64,000 bases of DNA from Ramlibacter sp. (lineage in GTDB: Bacteria > Pseudomonadota > Gammaproteobacteria > Burkholderiales > Burkholderiaceae_C): NCBI GenBank assembly GCA_030695945.1, contig JAUYOG010000053.1, positions 1 through 64,000 of the forward strand, read 5' to 3'. A program made the translations under genes and the position numbers. Below are positions 45,294 through 54,735 of this stretch, piece by piece (positions within the stretch are counted from its first letter, which is position 1; each line of letters starts with the position of its first letter). Below the pieces are notes generated by a model. The model did no database searches and was not told the origin of the DNA. It saw nothing but the letters and a program-made list of their open reading frames with translations.

Positions 45294-46865
45294 CTAATGG
45301 CGGAAGTGCCTCACGCCTGAGAACACCATCGCCACGCCGCGTTCGTCGGCGGCGGCGATCACTTCGGCATCGCGCATGCTGCCCCCGGGCTGGATCACGC
45401 AGCTCGCACCCTGGTCCACGATCACGTCCAGGCCGTCGCGGAACGGGAAGAAGGCATCGCTCGCGGCCGCCGTCCCCTGCAGCGTCAGGCCCGCGTGCTG
45501 CGCCTTGATGGCCGCGATGCGGGCCGAGTCCAGGCGGCTCATCTGGCCCGCGCCGACACCCATCGTCATGCCGTCCTTGCAGAACACGATGGCGTTGGAC
45601 TTGACGAATTTCGCGACCTTCCACGCAAACAGCAGGTCCTGCAATTGTCCGGGGGTCGGCTGTATTTTCGTCACGACCTTGAGCTCGGCCAGCGCGAGTT
45701 CTCGGTTGTCGGCGGTCTGCATCAGCAGCCCCGAGCCCACGCGCTTGATGTCGATCGCGTTGCGCCCGTTGTCCCAGTCGCTGGCGCCGCCGGGCGGCAT
45801 GGCGATCTGCAGGATGCGCACATTCACCTTGGACTTGAACGCGGCGAGCGCTTCGTCGGTGAAACCCGGCGCCATCAGCACCTCGACGAACTGCTTGGCC
45901 ACGGCCTGCGCCGCGGCGCCATCCACCACACGGTTGAAGGCGATGATCCCGCCGAAGGCGGAGGTCGGGTCGGTCTTGAGCGCCTTGCTGTACGCCTCGT
46001 GCACATCCTTGCCCACGGCCACGCCGCACGGGTTGGCATGCTTGACGATGACGCAAGCCGTTTCGGGGAAGCCCTTGACGCACTCCCAGGCGGCATCCGC
46101 ATCGGCGATGTTGTTGTACGAGAGCTCCTTGCCCTGAAGCTGGCGCGCCGTGACGAGCGAACCGGGGGCCGGGTTCAGGTCGCGGTAGAACGCGGCCTGC
46201 TGGTGCGGGTTCTCGCCATAGCGCAGGTCCTGCAGCTTGACGAAGCGGCCGTTGGCCTGCGCCGGGAAAGCGCTGCGCGTGCCGTCTTCCTGGATGCCGG
46301 ACAGGTAGTCACTGATGGCCGCGTCGTAGTTGCTGATGCGGTTGAAAGCGGCCACGGACAGCGCGAAGCGCGTCCTGTCGGACAGCTTGCCCGCCGTCTT
46401 CAGCTCCTCCAGCACCGCCGCGTACTGCGACGCATCGGTCAGCACGCCGACGTCCTTCCAGTTCTTGGCGGCGGAGCGGACCATGGCCGGGCCGCCGATG
46501 TCGATGTTCTCGATCGCGTCTTCCAGGGTGCACCCGGGCCTGGCGACGGTGGCCTCGAACGGATAGAGGTTGACGACCAGCAAGTCGATGGCCTGGATGC
46601 CGTGCGCCTTGAGCGCCGCCATGTGCTCGGGCACCTCGCGCCGCGCGAGCAGTCCGCCGTGCACCGTCGGGTGCAGCGTCTTCACGCGCCCGTCCAGCAT
46701 CTCGGGGAACCCGGTAACCTGCGCCACCTCGGTGACCGGCAGGCCCTGCTCCGCCAGCAGCTTGGCGGTGCCACCGGTCGAGACGAGGCGAATCCCCAGT
46801 GCGTGGAGCGCGCGCGCGAAGTCGACGATGCCGGTCTTGTCGGAAACGGAAATGAGTGCTTGCAT
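45294..46865 (-). CDS. purH: Bifunctional AICAR formyltransferase / IMP cyclohydrolase
   Basis: A 523-aa enzyme for the last two purine steps. The N-terminal cyclohydrolase (MGS-like) domain starts [18 protein letters not shown] and has [12 protein letters not shown] near residue 66. The C-terminal transformylase has [16 protein letters not shown] near 215 and [12 protein letters not shown] near 263, with the Lys and His of the active site. Order and strand are dusB, fis, purH, as in related genomes. Confidence 0.97.
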   Translation of the reverse strand: MQALISVSDKTGIVDFARALHALGIRLVSTGGTAKLLAEQGLPVTEVAQVTGFPEMLDGRVKTLHPTVHGGLLARREVPEHMAALKAHGIQAIDLLVVNLYPFEATVARPGCTLEDAIENIDIGGPAMVRSAAKNWKDVGVLTDASQYAAVLEELKTAGKLSDRTRFALSVAAFNRISNYDAAISDYLSGIQEDGTRSAFPAQANGRFVKLQDLRYGENPHQQAAFYRDLNPAPGSLVTARQLQGKELSYNNIADADAAWECVKGFPETACVIVKHANPCGVAVGKDVHEAYSKALKTDPTSAFGGIIAFNRVVDGAAAQAVAKQFVEVLMAPGFTDEALAAFKSKVNVRILQIAMPPGGASDWDNGRNAIDIKRVGSGLLMQTADNRELALAELKVVTKIQPTPGQLQDLLFAWKVAKFVKSNAIVFCKDGMTMGVGAGQMSRLDSARIAAIKAQHAGLTLQGTAAASDAFFPFRDGLDVIVDQGASCVIQPGGSMRDAEVIAAADERGVAMVFSGVRHFRH

Positions 46866-46901
46866 GATGATTCGGGGCGGCTTCAGGCCCCGCGGAGTGG
46901 G

Positions 46902-47138
46902 TTATTTCAGGAGCCTGTGCTCGACCAGCTTCTTGCGCAGCGTGTTGCGGTTCAGGCCCAGCCATTCGGCCGCCCTGGACTGGTTCTGGTCGGCCTTGGC
47001 CATCACGACTTCCAGCAGCGGTTTTTCGACGACCTTCACGAGCATCTCGTACATGCCGTCGGGCTCGGTGCCGCGCAAGTCCCGGAAATAACCTTCCAGG
47101 CTGGCGCGCACGCATTCCTCTATGTGTTTTTTGCTCAT
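46902..47138 (-). CDS. fis: Fis family DNA-binding protein
   Basis: A 78-aa nucleoid-associated protein. The N-terminal helix MSKKHIEECVRASLEGYFRD leads to the C-terminal HTH NQSRAAEWLGLNRNTLRKKL. It lies between dusB and purH, the standard place for fis. The start at 47138 was chosen; the longer frame to 47246 would translate a repeat element and overlap dusB. Confidence 0.93.
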   Translation of the reverse strand: MSKKHIEECVRASLEGYFRDLRGTEPDGMYEMLVKVVEKPLLEVVMAKADQNQSRAAEWLGLNRNTLRKKLVEHRLLK

Positions 47139-47154
47139 TGAGCCCCCACGTTTG

Positions 47155-47193
47155 CCGCCAAGGCGGCTGCTCCGCCCCCCGAGGGGGCCGGAG
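47155..47193. repeat. GC-rich double hairpin between dusB and fis
   Basis: GCCGCC-AA-GGCGGC is followed by CTCCG-CCCCC...GGGGG-CCGGAG. It lies in the fis leader, so it is transcribed. It resembles the element at 30584-30632 in layout. Confidence 0.45.
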
Positions 47194-47220
47194 CTTGCTC
47201 GAAGCGGTTCTTCGCTGCGC

Positions 47221-48264
47221 TCATGCATTGACTTCCGCAGCTTCATGTTGCTCTTCGCCGGCGCGGGCCTGCGGCATGCGGTCCATGCCGCTGCCCAGCT
47301 CGTCGAAGAACCCGGCGACCGCGCGCAGCTGCTGCGCGCAGTCTTCGATCGAATTCATGCGCGAGCGGAACGCCGCGCCGCCCGGCAGCTGCTTCACGTA
47401 CCAGCCGATGTGCTTGCGCGCGCTGCGCACGCCGGTGTACTCGCCATACAGGGCATAGTGATCCTGCAGGTGGTCGAGCAGCAGCCGACGCACCTCGGCC
47501 ACCAGCGGCGCAGCGAGCTGCGTGCCATGCGCCAGGAAATGCGCCACCTCGCGGAAGATCCAGGGACGGCCCTGCGCGGCGCGGCCGATCATGATCGCGT
47601 CGGCCCCGGTGCAGGCGAGGACTTCGCGCGCCTTGGCCGGCGAATCGATGTCGCCGTTGGCGACCACCGGCACGCGCACGGCGGCCTTCACCGCGGCGAT
47701 GGTGTCGTATTCGGCATGGCCGCCGTAGCCCTGCTCGCGCGTACGGCCGTGCACGGTGAGCATCTGCACGCCGGCGTCTTCGAACGCGCGTGCGAGCGTC
47801 ACGGCGTTGCGATGCTCGCGGCACCAGCCGGTGCGCATCTTCAGGGTGACGGGCACGCCGCGCGGCGCGCACGCCCGGACCACCGCCTGGACGATCGAGA
47901 CGGCGAGCGCCTCGTCCTGCATCAGCGCGGAACCCGCCCACTTGTTGCACACCTTCTTGGCCGGGCAGCCCATGTTGATGTCGATGATCTGCGCGCCCCG
48001 GTCGACGTTGTAGGCCGCGGCCTCGGCCATCATGGCGGCGTCGGTTCCGGCGATCTGCACCGCGATGGGGCCGGGCTCGCCATCGTGGTTCGCGCGCCGC
48101 GACGTTTTCAGGCTGTTCCACAATTCGCGGCGCGACGTCACCATCTCGCTGACCGCATAGCCAGCGCCGAGTCTGCGGCACAGCTGGCGGAACGGGCGAT
48201 CGGTGACGCCCGCCATCGGCGCCGCGAACAGGTTGTTCGCGAGGGTGTAGGGGCCGATGTTCAT
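47221..48264 (-). CDS. dusB: tRNA-dihydrouridine synthase B
   Basis: A 347-aa flavoprotein that reduces specific tRNA uridines. NNLFAAPMAGVTDRPFRQLC at the N-terminus, MGCPAKKVCNKWAGSAL (catalytic Cys) near residue 100 and ARAAQGRPWIF-type phosphate binding near 225 are family hallmarks. The C-terminal tail beyond residue 325 is Glu/Ala-rich. It leads dusB-fis-purH. A TACAAT box on the minus strand lies 38 bases upstream of the ATG. Confidence 0.95.
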   Translation of the reverse strand: MNIGPYTLANNLFAAPMAGVTDRPFRQLCRRLGAGYAVSEMVTSRRELWNSLKTSRRANHDGEPGPIAVQIAGTDAAMMAEAAAYNVDRGAQIIDINMGCPAKKVCNKWAGSALMQDEALAVSIVQAVVRACAPRGVPVTLKMRTGWCREHRNAVTLARAFEDAGVQMLTVHGRTREQGYGGHAEYDTIAAVKAAVRVPVVANGDIDSPAKAREVLACTGADAIMIGRAAQGRPWIFREVAHFLAHGTQLAAPLVAEVRRLLLDHLQDHYALYGEYTGVRSARKHIGWYVKQLPGGAAFRSRMNSIEDCAQQLRAVAGFFDELGSGMDRMPQARAGEEQHEAAEVNA

Positions 48265-48302
48265 GCGAAGGGGAAAACGCTGCTGCTGAAAAATGAGGCA
48301 CG

Positions 48303-48308
48303 ATTGTA
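48303..48308 (-). promoter_or_regulatory. Candidate -10 box (TACAAT) for dusB-fis-purH
   Basis: The minus strand reads GGCATACAATCGTG. The 169-bp gap to the YqaA gene also holds TATACT on the plus strand at 48380-48385, a plausible -10 for that gene. Confidence 0.45.
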
Positions 48309-48433
48309 TGCCCGCGGCGTTTCAGCCATTGAAATAAAAAACTGCGTACGCGCCTACAAGTTCACGGCGCCCGACTGCCTATACTGACCTCGATCAATTC
48401 AATCCGCGCAACAGGCGCGCAAACTCACATCGA

Positions 48434-48925
48434 ATGCACGACTGGCTCGATCCCCTGCTCGCGGTGCTGGCCCTGCCGAAGTACGGATTGAGCACGTTGT
48501 TCCTGGCGGCATTCGTGTCCGCCACGCTGCTGCCGGTCGGCTCCGAGCCCGCGTTGTTCGGCCTGCTCAAGCTCAACCCCGACCTGTTCTGGCCGGCCGT
48601 TTTCGTGGCCACGGCCGGCAATACGCTGGGCGGCATGGTGGACTGGTGGATGGGCTACGGCGCGCACCAGGTGGTGGACAAGTACCATCATTCGAAATCG
48701 CACGTGAAGGCGATCGAATGGCTCGAGCGGCTCGGGCCCAAGGCCTGCCTGCTGGCATGGCTGCCGATCATCGGCGACCCGCTGTGCGCCGTCGCCGGGT
48801 GGCTCAAGATGTCGTTCTGGCCCTGCGTGGGCTACATGCTGATCGGCAAGTTCCTGCGCTACGTCACGATGACGGCGGCGCTGCTCTACGTGTTTCCGGG
48901 CGCGCTGCCCGGCTTCACACGTTGA
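48434..48925 (+). CDS. yqaA: YqaA family (DedA-like/VTT) membrane protein
   Basis: A 163-aa membrane protein. [20 protein letters not shown] near residue 22 and [17 protein letters not shown] near 62 are YqaA hallmarks, followed by [18 protein letters not shown], the DedA/VTT-like re-entrant motif. DedA relatives help move lipid carriers across the membrane; the YqaA role is not established. Its 3' end overlaps ychF by 11 bp on the opposite strand. Confidence 0.85.
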   Translation: MHDWLDPLLAVLALPKYGLSTLFLAAFVSATLLPVGSEPALFGLLKLNPDLFWPAVFVATAGNTLGGMVDWWMGYGAHQVVDKYHHSKSHVKAIEWLERLGPKACLLAWLPIIGDPLCAVAGWLKMSFWPCVGYMLIGKFLRYVTMTAALLYVFPGALPGFTR

Positions 48926-50009
48926 ACAGGAAGTTCAGCACGTCGCCGTCCTTGACGACGTACTCCTTGCCTTCGCTGCGCATCTTGCCCGCGTCCTTGG
49001 CGCCCTGCTCGCCCTTGTAGGCGATGAAGTCGTCGAAAGCGATGGTCTGCGCGCGGATGAAGCCGCGCTCGAAGTCGGTGTGGATCACGCCCGCGGCCTG
49101 CGGCGCCGTGTCGCCGACGTGAATGGTCCATGCCCGCACTTCCTTGACGCCGGCGGTGAAATAGGTCTGCAGGCCCAGCAGAGTGAAGGCCGAGCGGATC
49201 AGGCGGTTCAGGCCCGGCTCGTCCTGCCCGATCTCGGCGAGGAACATCTGCTTGTCCTCATCGCTCATGTCGGCCATCTCCGCTTCCATCTTGGCGCAGA
49301 TCGCGACCACGGGCGCGTCCTGCTTCGCGGCGTACTCGCGCAGCTTGTCCAGGTAGGGGTTGTTCTCGAACCCGTCCTCATGCACGTTGGCAACGAACAT
49401 CGCGGGTTTGGCGGTGATCAGGCAAAGCGGCTTGAGGATGGCGCCCTCCTCTTCGGTGAGCTTCAGGCTGCGCGCGGGCTGGCCCTCGTTCAGCGCGGCC
49501 TGCACTTTCGTGAGCACCTGCACCAGCTTTGCGGCTTCCTTGTCGTTGCCGGATTTGGCGGCCTTGATCGAGCGCTGCAGCGTCTTGTCGACGGTGCCCA
49601 GGTCCGCCAGGCACAGCTCGGTCTGGATCACCTCGATGTCCGAGACCGGGTCGACCTTGCCGGCGACATGGATGACGTTCGGGTCGTCGAAACAACGCAC
49701 CACGTTCACGGTAGCGTCGGTCTCGCGGATATGCGCCAGGAACTGGTTGCCCAGGCCCTCGCCCTTGCTCGCCCCGGCCACCAGACCGGCAATATCGACA
49801 AACTCGACAATGGCTGGCACGATGCGCTCAGGTTTGACGATTTCCGACAGCTTCGCCAGCCGCGGGTCAGGCAGTTCCACGATGCCCACATTGGGCTCGA
49901 TCGTGCAGAAAGGGTAGTTTTCCGCAGCGATCCCGGCCTTGGTCAACGCGTTGAACAAGGTGGATTTCCCCACGTTGGGCAAACCTACAATCCCGCACTT
50001 CAAGCTCAT
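48915..50009 (-). CDS. ychF: Redox-regulated ATPase YchF (OLA1 type)
   Basis: A 364-aa Obg-like protein. Its P-loop is [19 protein letters not shown], followed by [24 protein letters not shown] (switch II region). A coiled-coil insert covers about 120-200 and a C-terminal TGS domain ends in [13 protein letters not shown]. YchF binds ribosomes and is linked to stress responses. The start lies 31 bp from the divergent 7TM gene. Confidence 0.95.
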   Translation of the reverse strand: MSLKCGIVGLPNVGKSTLFNALTKAGIAAENYPFCTIEPNVGIVELPDPRLAKLSEIVKPERIVPAIVEFVDIAGLVAGASKGEGLGNQFLAHIRETDATVNVVRCFDDPNVIHVAGKVDPVSDIEVIQTELCLADLGTVDKTLQRSIKAAKSGNDKEAAKLVQVLTKVQAALNEGQPARSLKLTEEEGAILKPLCLITAKPAMFVANVHEDGFENNPYLDKLREYAAKQDAPVVAICAKMEAEMADMSDEDKQMFLAEIGQDEPGLNRLIRSAFTLLGLQTYFTAGVKEVRAWTIHVGDTAPQAAGVIHTDFERGFIRAQTIAFDDFIAYKGEQGAKDAGKMRSEGKEYVVKDGDVLNFLFNV

Positions 50010-50040
50010 GGCAGTTCCAGAAAATCAAGGCGGAAAGTGT

Positions 50041-51912
50041 ATGCGATGGCTCCGTCGCAGCCTTTCGGCGGCCCGGCGGCAGGCGCCGGCACTCCTGGTG
50101 TTCATGGGCCTGGCCATGGCGGCAGCGGCGCCGCAAGCCAGCGGCGCCGCCAAGCCGGGCGTGGTGCTGGACGACGCCCAGCAGATGGTCGAGGCGCAGG
50201 ACACCGCACTGGTCTGGCTGGACGCCGGGGGCACTGCCTCGCTCGACCATGTGCTCAAGGCCGGGACCGCGGCATTCCGCCCGGCCCGGCCCGACCAGAT
50301 CCATTCCTTGGGCGAGCAAGGCGCGCTGTGGCTCCACTACCGCGTGCTGCGCGGCCGCGACCAGCGACACGGCTGGCTGCTGGTCTTCCCGATGCCGGTG
50401 CTCGACTCGGTCACGGTGTACCAGCAGGATGCCCGGGGCCAGTGGGTCGGCCAAGCCGCCGGCGACACCCTTGCGGTGGCGACCTGGGCCGAACCGGGGC
50501 GCTATCCGCATTTCCGCCTCGACCTGCCACCGGGCCAGGCGCGCGACATCTATGTCCGCATCCGCCATCTCACGCCGGCCAACTTCCCGATCCAGTTCCT
50601 GTCCGAATCCGCCTACGACCAGCGCGTCCAGATCGAGTACCTGGGGTTGGGCCTCACGTTCGGCGCGCTGATGCTCCTGATCGCGGCATGCCTCGCCCAG
50701 GCCTTCGTGTACCGCGACGGCGTGTATGCCTGGTACGCAGCGTACGCGCTCGTCACGGCGGTCGGCGTGACGAGCTACACGGGCGTCGCCGGCCACCTGC
50801 TGTGGCCGGGGTTCGGCACGCTCGGCGACTCGCCCCAGGGGTGCCTGGCCCTGCTCGCCGCCGCGGCGGCATTGCTGTTCGTGCGCAACCTCATCGGAAT
50901 TTCCGCGCGCCATCCCATCGCCGACCAGCTGGTCCTGTGGTCCGGCCTGTCGGGCATTGCGCTGGCGGCGATCTTCCCATCGCTGCCCAAGTCGCCCGGG
51001 CTGGTGATGTTGGCGATCTACGTGGCCGGCGCGACGCTCACCAACGTGTCGATCGCGTACGCGGCATGGCGCCGCGGCGATGAGGTGGGCGGTTGGGTGC
51101 TTCTCGCCTATATGCCCCTGACCCTGGCCGTGGGCATGGCGCTGGTCCGCCTGTTCGGCTGGCTGCCGGTTTCGTTCGGCACGCAATACGCGATCGTGGT
51201 GGCCATGGCGCTGGAAGTCCCGTTGCTGCTGGTGGCATTGAACATCCGCTCGCGCGAGCGTCATGGCGCGCAGATCCGGGAACTCGCCCTGTCCAGCCAG
51301 GACGCCCTGACCGGCCTGCTGGCGCCGCACCTCTTTCACGACCGGTTGCGGCAGGTGGTTGCCCGCCACAAGCGCGACAAGAAGAATTCGGCCGTCGTGT
51401 TCATCGACCTGGTGAACTACCCGCGCATCAAGGATTACTACGGCTCTGCGGTGGCAGAGCAAAGCCTGCTGCGCAGCGTGATCAAGCTGCGGCGCCTGCT
51501 GCGCGATGTGGATACCGTCAGCCGCATCGGCGAGGCACGCTTCGGCCTGATCCTCGAAGGTGTCACTTCGCGCATCGCCGTCACCGACCGCGCGGCGCGC
51601 CTGATCGCCGCCGGCCTGATGCCGCTCCAGGGGCTCAAGCCCGACGTCACGTTGCAGTTCCACATCGGCGCCGTTCTGCTGGACGAGCGCATGGCGGAGG
51701 CGCCCGAACTCGCGGAGGCGCTGGACGGTCTGCTCAGTGGCATGTCGCCACGCACGCGTCGGCCGATCCGCTTCCTCGAGCCCCAAAACACCGAGCCTGC
51801 GCCGCTGGGCTCCGACTCTTCGCTGTTCGAATCGGAAAGCGAGCCGCCGAACATCCCGCCCCAGCCCGGGGCCGCGAAAGCCGCCGTCAGTCGAAGCGCC
51901 AGTCCGCCGTGA
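50041..51912 (+). CDS. 7TM-DISM sensor protein with degenerate GGDEF domain
   Basis: A 623-aa membrane protein. It has an N-terminal signal or anchor (residues 15-40), a periplasmic 7TMR-DISM extracellular domain (about 45-190), seven transmembrane helices (about 200-400) and a cytosolic GGDEF-fold domain (about 420-580). The GGDEF signature reads GEARF in RIGEARFGLIL near residue 494, so diguanylate cyclase activity is unlikely; it may bind c-di-GMP or GTP, or act by protein contact. The ATG at 50041 has AAGGCGGAAAG upstream. An acidic Pro-rich tail overlaps the MOSC gene by 26 bp. Confidence 0.85.
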   Translation: MRWLRRSLSAARRQAPALLVFMGLAMAAAAPQASGAAKPGVVLDDAQQMVEAQDTALVWLDAGGTASLDHVLKAGTAAFRPARPDQIHSLGEQGALWLHYRVLRGRDQRHGWLLVFPMPVLDSVTVYQQDARGQWVGQAAGDTLAVATWAEPGRYPHFRLDLPPGQARDIYVRIRHLTPANFPIQFLSESAYDQRVQIEYLGLGLTFGALMLLIAACLAQAFVYRDGVYAWYAAYALVTAVGVTSYTGVAGHLLWPGFGTLGDSPQGCLALLAAAAALLFVRNLIGISARHPIADQLVLWSGLSGIALAAIFPSLPKSPGLVMLAIYVAGATLTNVSIAYAAWRRGDEVGGWVLLAYMPLTLAVGMALVRLFGWLPVSFGTQYAIVVAMALEVPLLLVALNIRSRERHGAQIRELALSSQDALTGLLAPHLFHDRLRQVVARHKRDKKNSAVVFIDLVNYPRIKDYYGSAVAEQSLLRSVIKLRRLLRDVDTVSRIGEARFGLILEGVTSRIAVTDRAARLIAAGLMPLQGLKPDVTLQFHIGAVLLDERMAEAPELAEALDGLLSGMSPRTRRPIRFLEPQNTEPAPLGSDSSLFESESEPPNIPPQPGAAKAAVSRSASPP

Positions 51913-52750
51913 CGGCCTGCCCCACGCGCAGGGTCTGGTCAGCGCCTTCGAGCACGATGAGGTTCATCCCGAAGGTGACTGCGCCGTCCACGATGTCGTT
52001 CCGGCGGTAGCCCTGCAGCATGTCGCCCACCTCGGGCGTGCTCTGCGCCGTCGCCGGGTCGATGTTGGGGATCGGGCAGCGCGGACAGGGCTTCACCGGG
52101 CGCAGCTGCACTTCTTCACCGGCGGCGATGCGCATGACGTCCATCCGGTCTTCGTCGTGGGCTTCGACGCCCGACAGAACGATGTTCGGGCGGAAGCGCT
52201 CCATGCCCACCGGCGCGTGGCCGGCTTCGGCGAGCCGGCGGTTGAGTTCGCGCAGGGAAGCCTCGCTCGCCACCAACAGGGGGAAGCCGTCGCTGAACTG
52301 GTTCGGCGCCTCCACGCCTTGCGTCCAGTTCATGCTGGACAGGCGCCGGTGCTCGGGATCGAACCGCACCAGCCGCAGTTTCGCGCCCAGGAAATCGCTG
52401 AACCACTGGGCGGCAACGTCGCCCATGTCGAACGCGGCGACCTCGTCATCCCACACCCGGACACGCACCGGCGCTTCCACACCCTCGATGTTCAGGTGCA
52501 AAGCGAGCATTCCCGGCGCGCGCAGCACCACTTCGTAATGCTTGAGCTGCGGACGCACCAGCGCCATGCGCGGCAGTTCGCGCTGGGACACGAATTCGCC
52601 GTGCTCGTCCACCACCATCCAGGCGCGGTCCAGGTCCAGGCCGGTCTCGGTCAGCACGGCTTCGGTCAGTTCGACGCCGGCGCAGGATTTGATCGGGTAG
52701 ACGAAAAGGCGCGAAATCGTCGCGCTGACATCGGGGGTCGTGGAACTCAT
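51887..52750 (-). CDS. MOSC domain protein with N-terminal beta-barrel
   Basis: A 287-aa protein of the YcbX/mARC type. The N-terminal MOSC-N barrel begins LFVYPIKSCAGVELTEA. The C-terminal MOSC domain has GMERFRPNIVLSG near residue 180 and VKPCPRCPIPNID near 220, with the conserved Cys that binds molybdenum cofactor. YcbX relatives reduce N-hydroxylated compounds. There is no ferredoxin domain at the C-terminus. It is convergent with the 7TM gene. Confidence 0.88.
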   Translation of the reverse strand: MSSTTPDVSATISRLFVYPIKSCAGVELTEAVLTETGLDLDRAWMVVDEHGEFVSQRELPRMALVRPQLKHYEVVLRAPGMLALHLNIEGVEAPVRVRVWDDEVAAFDMGDVAAQWFSDFLGAKLRLVRFDPEHRRLSSMNWTQGVEAPNQFSDGFPLLVASEASLRELNRRLAEAGHAPVGMERFRPNIVLSGVEAHDEDRMDVMRIAAGEEVQLRPVKPCPRCPIPNIDPATAQSTPEVGDMLQGYRRNDIVDGAVTFGMNLIVLEGADQTLRVGQAVTADWRFD

Positions 52751-52805
52751 GGGTTGGCGATGGAGGTTGGCGCCCGCTAGGGCCAGCCGCGATTGTGCCG
52801 CCTCC

Positions 52806-52811
52806 TACAAT
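52806..52811 (+). promoter_or_regulatory. Candidate -10 box (TACAAT), leaderless transcript
   Basis: TACAAT ends 6 bases before the ATG at 52818, with no RBS in between. The same spacing is found at comF, fbpC and yqgE. Confidence 0.5.
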
Positions 52812-52817
52812 GCCCCC

Positions 52818-53936
52818 ATGCCGCAACCCCTAGATGTCTGTATCCGCGGCGCCGGGATCGTCGGCCGTACGTTGGCCCTGTTGCTGGCGCGCGACCGCCT
52901 CCGTGTCGGGCTCGTCCGCCAGCCTCCCTTTGCCGGCGGCGCCACCAGCGACGTGCGCGCCTACGCCTTGAACGCGGCTTCCCGGAATCTTCTCGAGATG
53001 CTGCGCGCGTGGCCGGACGAGCAACATGCGACGCCCGTCCAGGCCATGCACGTGCATGGCGACGACGGCGGCGAGCTGCAGTTCAGCGCGCAGGCGCAGG
53101 CCGTGCCGGCGCTTGCATGGATCGTCGATGTCCAGGCCTTGCAGGAACGGCTGGCCGATGCGTTGCGCTACCAGCCACTCGTCGACTGGCTGGAGGCGCC
53201 CCTGCCCGCGCCGCTCACCGCGGTCTGCGAAGGAAAAGCCAGCACCACCCGGGCCGATTTCGGCGTGCAGTACAGCGTCACGCCCTACCCGCAACGCGCC
53301 ATTGCGGCACGCATTCACTGTGAAAAACCCCATGGGTTCGTGGCGCGGCAGTGGTTCTCGAACGGCGAAATCCTGGCTTTCCTGCCCATCGGCGGCACCG
53401 GGCCCCTGGCCGAAGGGAACTCGGTAGCGATTGTCTGGTCAGTTCATGAGCAACGCGCCCCCGGGCTGCTGGCGCTGGATGCCGCGGCGTTCGAGGCCGA
53501 ACTGGGGGCCGCCAGCCATGGGGTGCTGGGCCAGCCGAAGCTGGCGAGCGAACGGGCGGCTTGGCCCCTTCAGCTGGCACAAGCCGACCGTTGGTGCGGA
53601 CCGGGCTGGGTGCTGGCGGGCGATGCGGCGCACACGGTACACCCGCTGGCCGGCCAGGGCCTGAACCTGGGATTGGCGGATGTGAAGGAATTGGCCCGAA
53701 CGCTGCACGAACGCGAATACTGGCGTGGCGTCGGCGACGCGAAGCTGCTGCGAAGGTACGAGCGCTCCCGCAAGGCCGATGTGCTCGCGATGGGTGCCGC
53801 GACAGACGGGCTGCAGCAGCTGTTCGCGCCGCAGGCCGAACCCTGGGCCAGCCTGCGCAACTGGGGCATGACCGGATTCGACCGCAGCGGCCCGCTGAAG
53901 GACTGGGTGGCGCGCCAGGCGATGGGGCTCCTTTGA
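52818..53936 (+). CDS. UbiH/UbiF-type FAD-dependent monooxygenase
   Basis: A 372-aa flavoprotein hydroxylase of the ubiquinone-biosynthesis family. The FAD GxGxxG motif is GAGIVGRTLALLLARD near residue 10. The DVRAYAL block follows, and GDAAHTVHPLAGQGLNLGLAD near 275 is the second FAD motif typical of UbiH/UbiI/Coq6. Which ring position it hydroxylates cannot be told from sequence alone. The N-terminal part is somewhat short, with no DG-motif read clearly. dsbC follows 79 bp downstream. Confidence 0.88.
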   Translation: MPQPLDVCIRGAGIVGRTLALLLARDRLRVGLVRQPPFAGGATSDVRAYALNAASRNLLEMLRAWPDEQHATPVQAMHVHGDDGGELQFSAQAQAVPALAWIVDVQALQERLADALRYQPLVDWLEAPLPAPLTAVCEGKASTTRADFGVQYSVTPYPQRAIAARIHCEKPHGFVARQWFSNGEILAFLPIGGTGPLAEGNSVAIVWSVHEQRAPGLLALDAAAFEAELGAASHGVLGQPKLASERAAWPLQLAQADRWCGPGWVLAGDAAHTVHPLAGQGLNLGLADVKELARTLHEREYWRGVGDAKLLRRYERSRKADVLAMGAATDGLQQLFAPQAEPWASLRNWGMTGFDRSGPLKDWVARQAMGLL

Positions 53937-54015
53937 GCCAAGGAACAGGTGGGACAGATCAGGATTTGCGAGGCAGGTCTGCGCTGTCCCCGACCGATTT
54001 GGAGATGGAACAAGA

Positions 54016-54735
54016 ATGAAACCGACCAAGACCGCTGCGCTGGCAGCCCTCGCTGCCCTCGGGCTCCTCGCGGCCGGCGCGCGCGCGGACGAAGCCTCGA
54101 TCCGCAAGAACCTGGCGGAGCGGCTGCCGCAGATGGGCAAGATCGACGAGGTGGGCAAGACGCCGATGGCCGGCCTGTACGAAGTGCGGGTGGGCACCGA
54201 CCTCTACTACACCGACGCGGACGGCAACTACCTGCTGCACGGCCAGCTGATCGACACCAAGCGCCAGCAGAACCTCACCGAGGAGCGCCAGGAGAAGCTG
54301 CTGGCGATCGACTTCTCCACGCTTCCGCTGAAGGACGCCTTCACCATCGTGCGCGGCAATGGCAAGCGCAAGATCGCCCTGTTCGAGGATCCGAACTGCG
54401 GCTACTGCAAGCGCTTCGAGCGCGACCTTCAGAAGGTGGACAACGTCACCGTGTACATGTTCCTCTATCCGATCCTCGGGCCCGACTCCACCGAGAAGTC
54501 GCGCAACCTGTGGTGTTCCAAGGACAAGGCCAAAGCCTGGCAGGACTGGATGGTGCGCGATGCGTTGCCGGCGGCGGCAAGCTGCGACGCCACCGCCTTG
54601 GCGCGCAACGTCGAATTCGGCCGCAAGCACAAGATCTCAGGAACACCGACGATGCTGTTCGCCGACGGCACGCGCGTCCCGGGGGCGATTCCCGCGCAGC
54701 AGGTCGAAAAACTCCTCGCCGCCGTCAAGCAGTGA
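54016..54735 (+). CDS. dsbC: Thiol:disulfide interchange protein DsbC
   Basis: A 239-aa periplasmic disulfide isomerase. The signal peptide (MKPTKTAALAALAALGLLAA) is followed by an N-terminal dimerisation domain (EASIRKNLAERLPQMGKIDEV) and a thioredoxin fold with the active-site FEDPNCGYCKRFE near residue 128. The cis-Pro is in SGTPTMLFADG. RBS GGAGATGG precedes the ATG. The stop overlaps the start of the M61 gene as GTGA. An inverted repeat, GGGACAG with CTGTCCC, lies at 53951-53990 in the leader. Confidence 0.95.
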   Translation: MKPTKTAALAALAALGLLAAGARADEASIRKNLAERLPQMGKIDEVGKTPMAGLYEVRVGTDLYYTDADGNYLLHGQLIDTKRQQNLTEERQEKLLAIDFSTLPLKDAFTIVRGNGKRKIALFEDPNCGYCKRFERDLQKVDNVTVYMFLYPILGPDSTEKSRNLWCSKDKAKAWQDWMVRDALPAAASCDATALARNVEFGRKHKISGTPTMLFADGTRVPGAIPAQQVEKLLAAVKQ

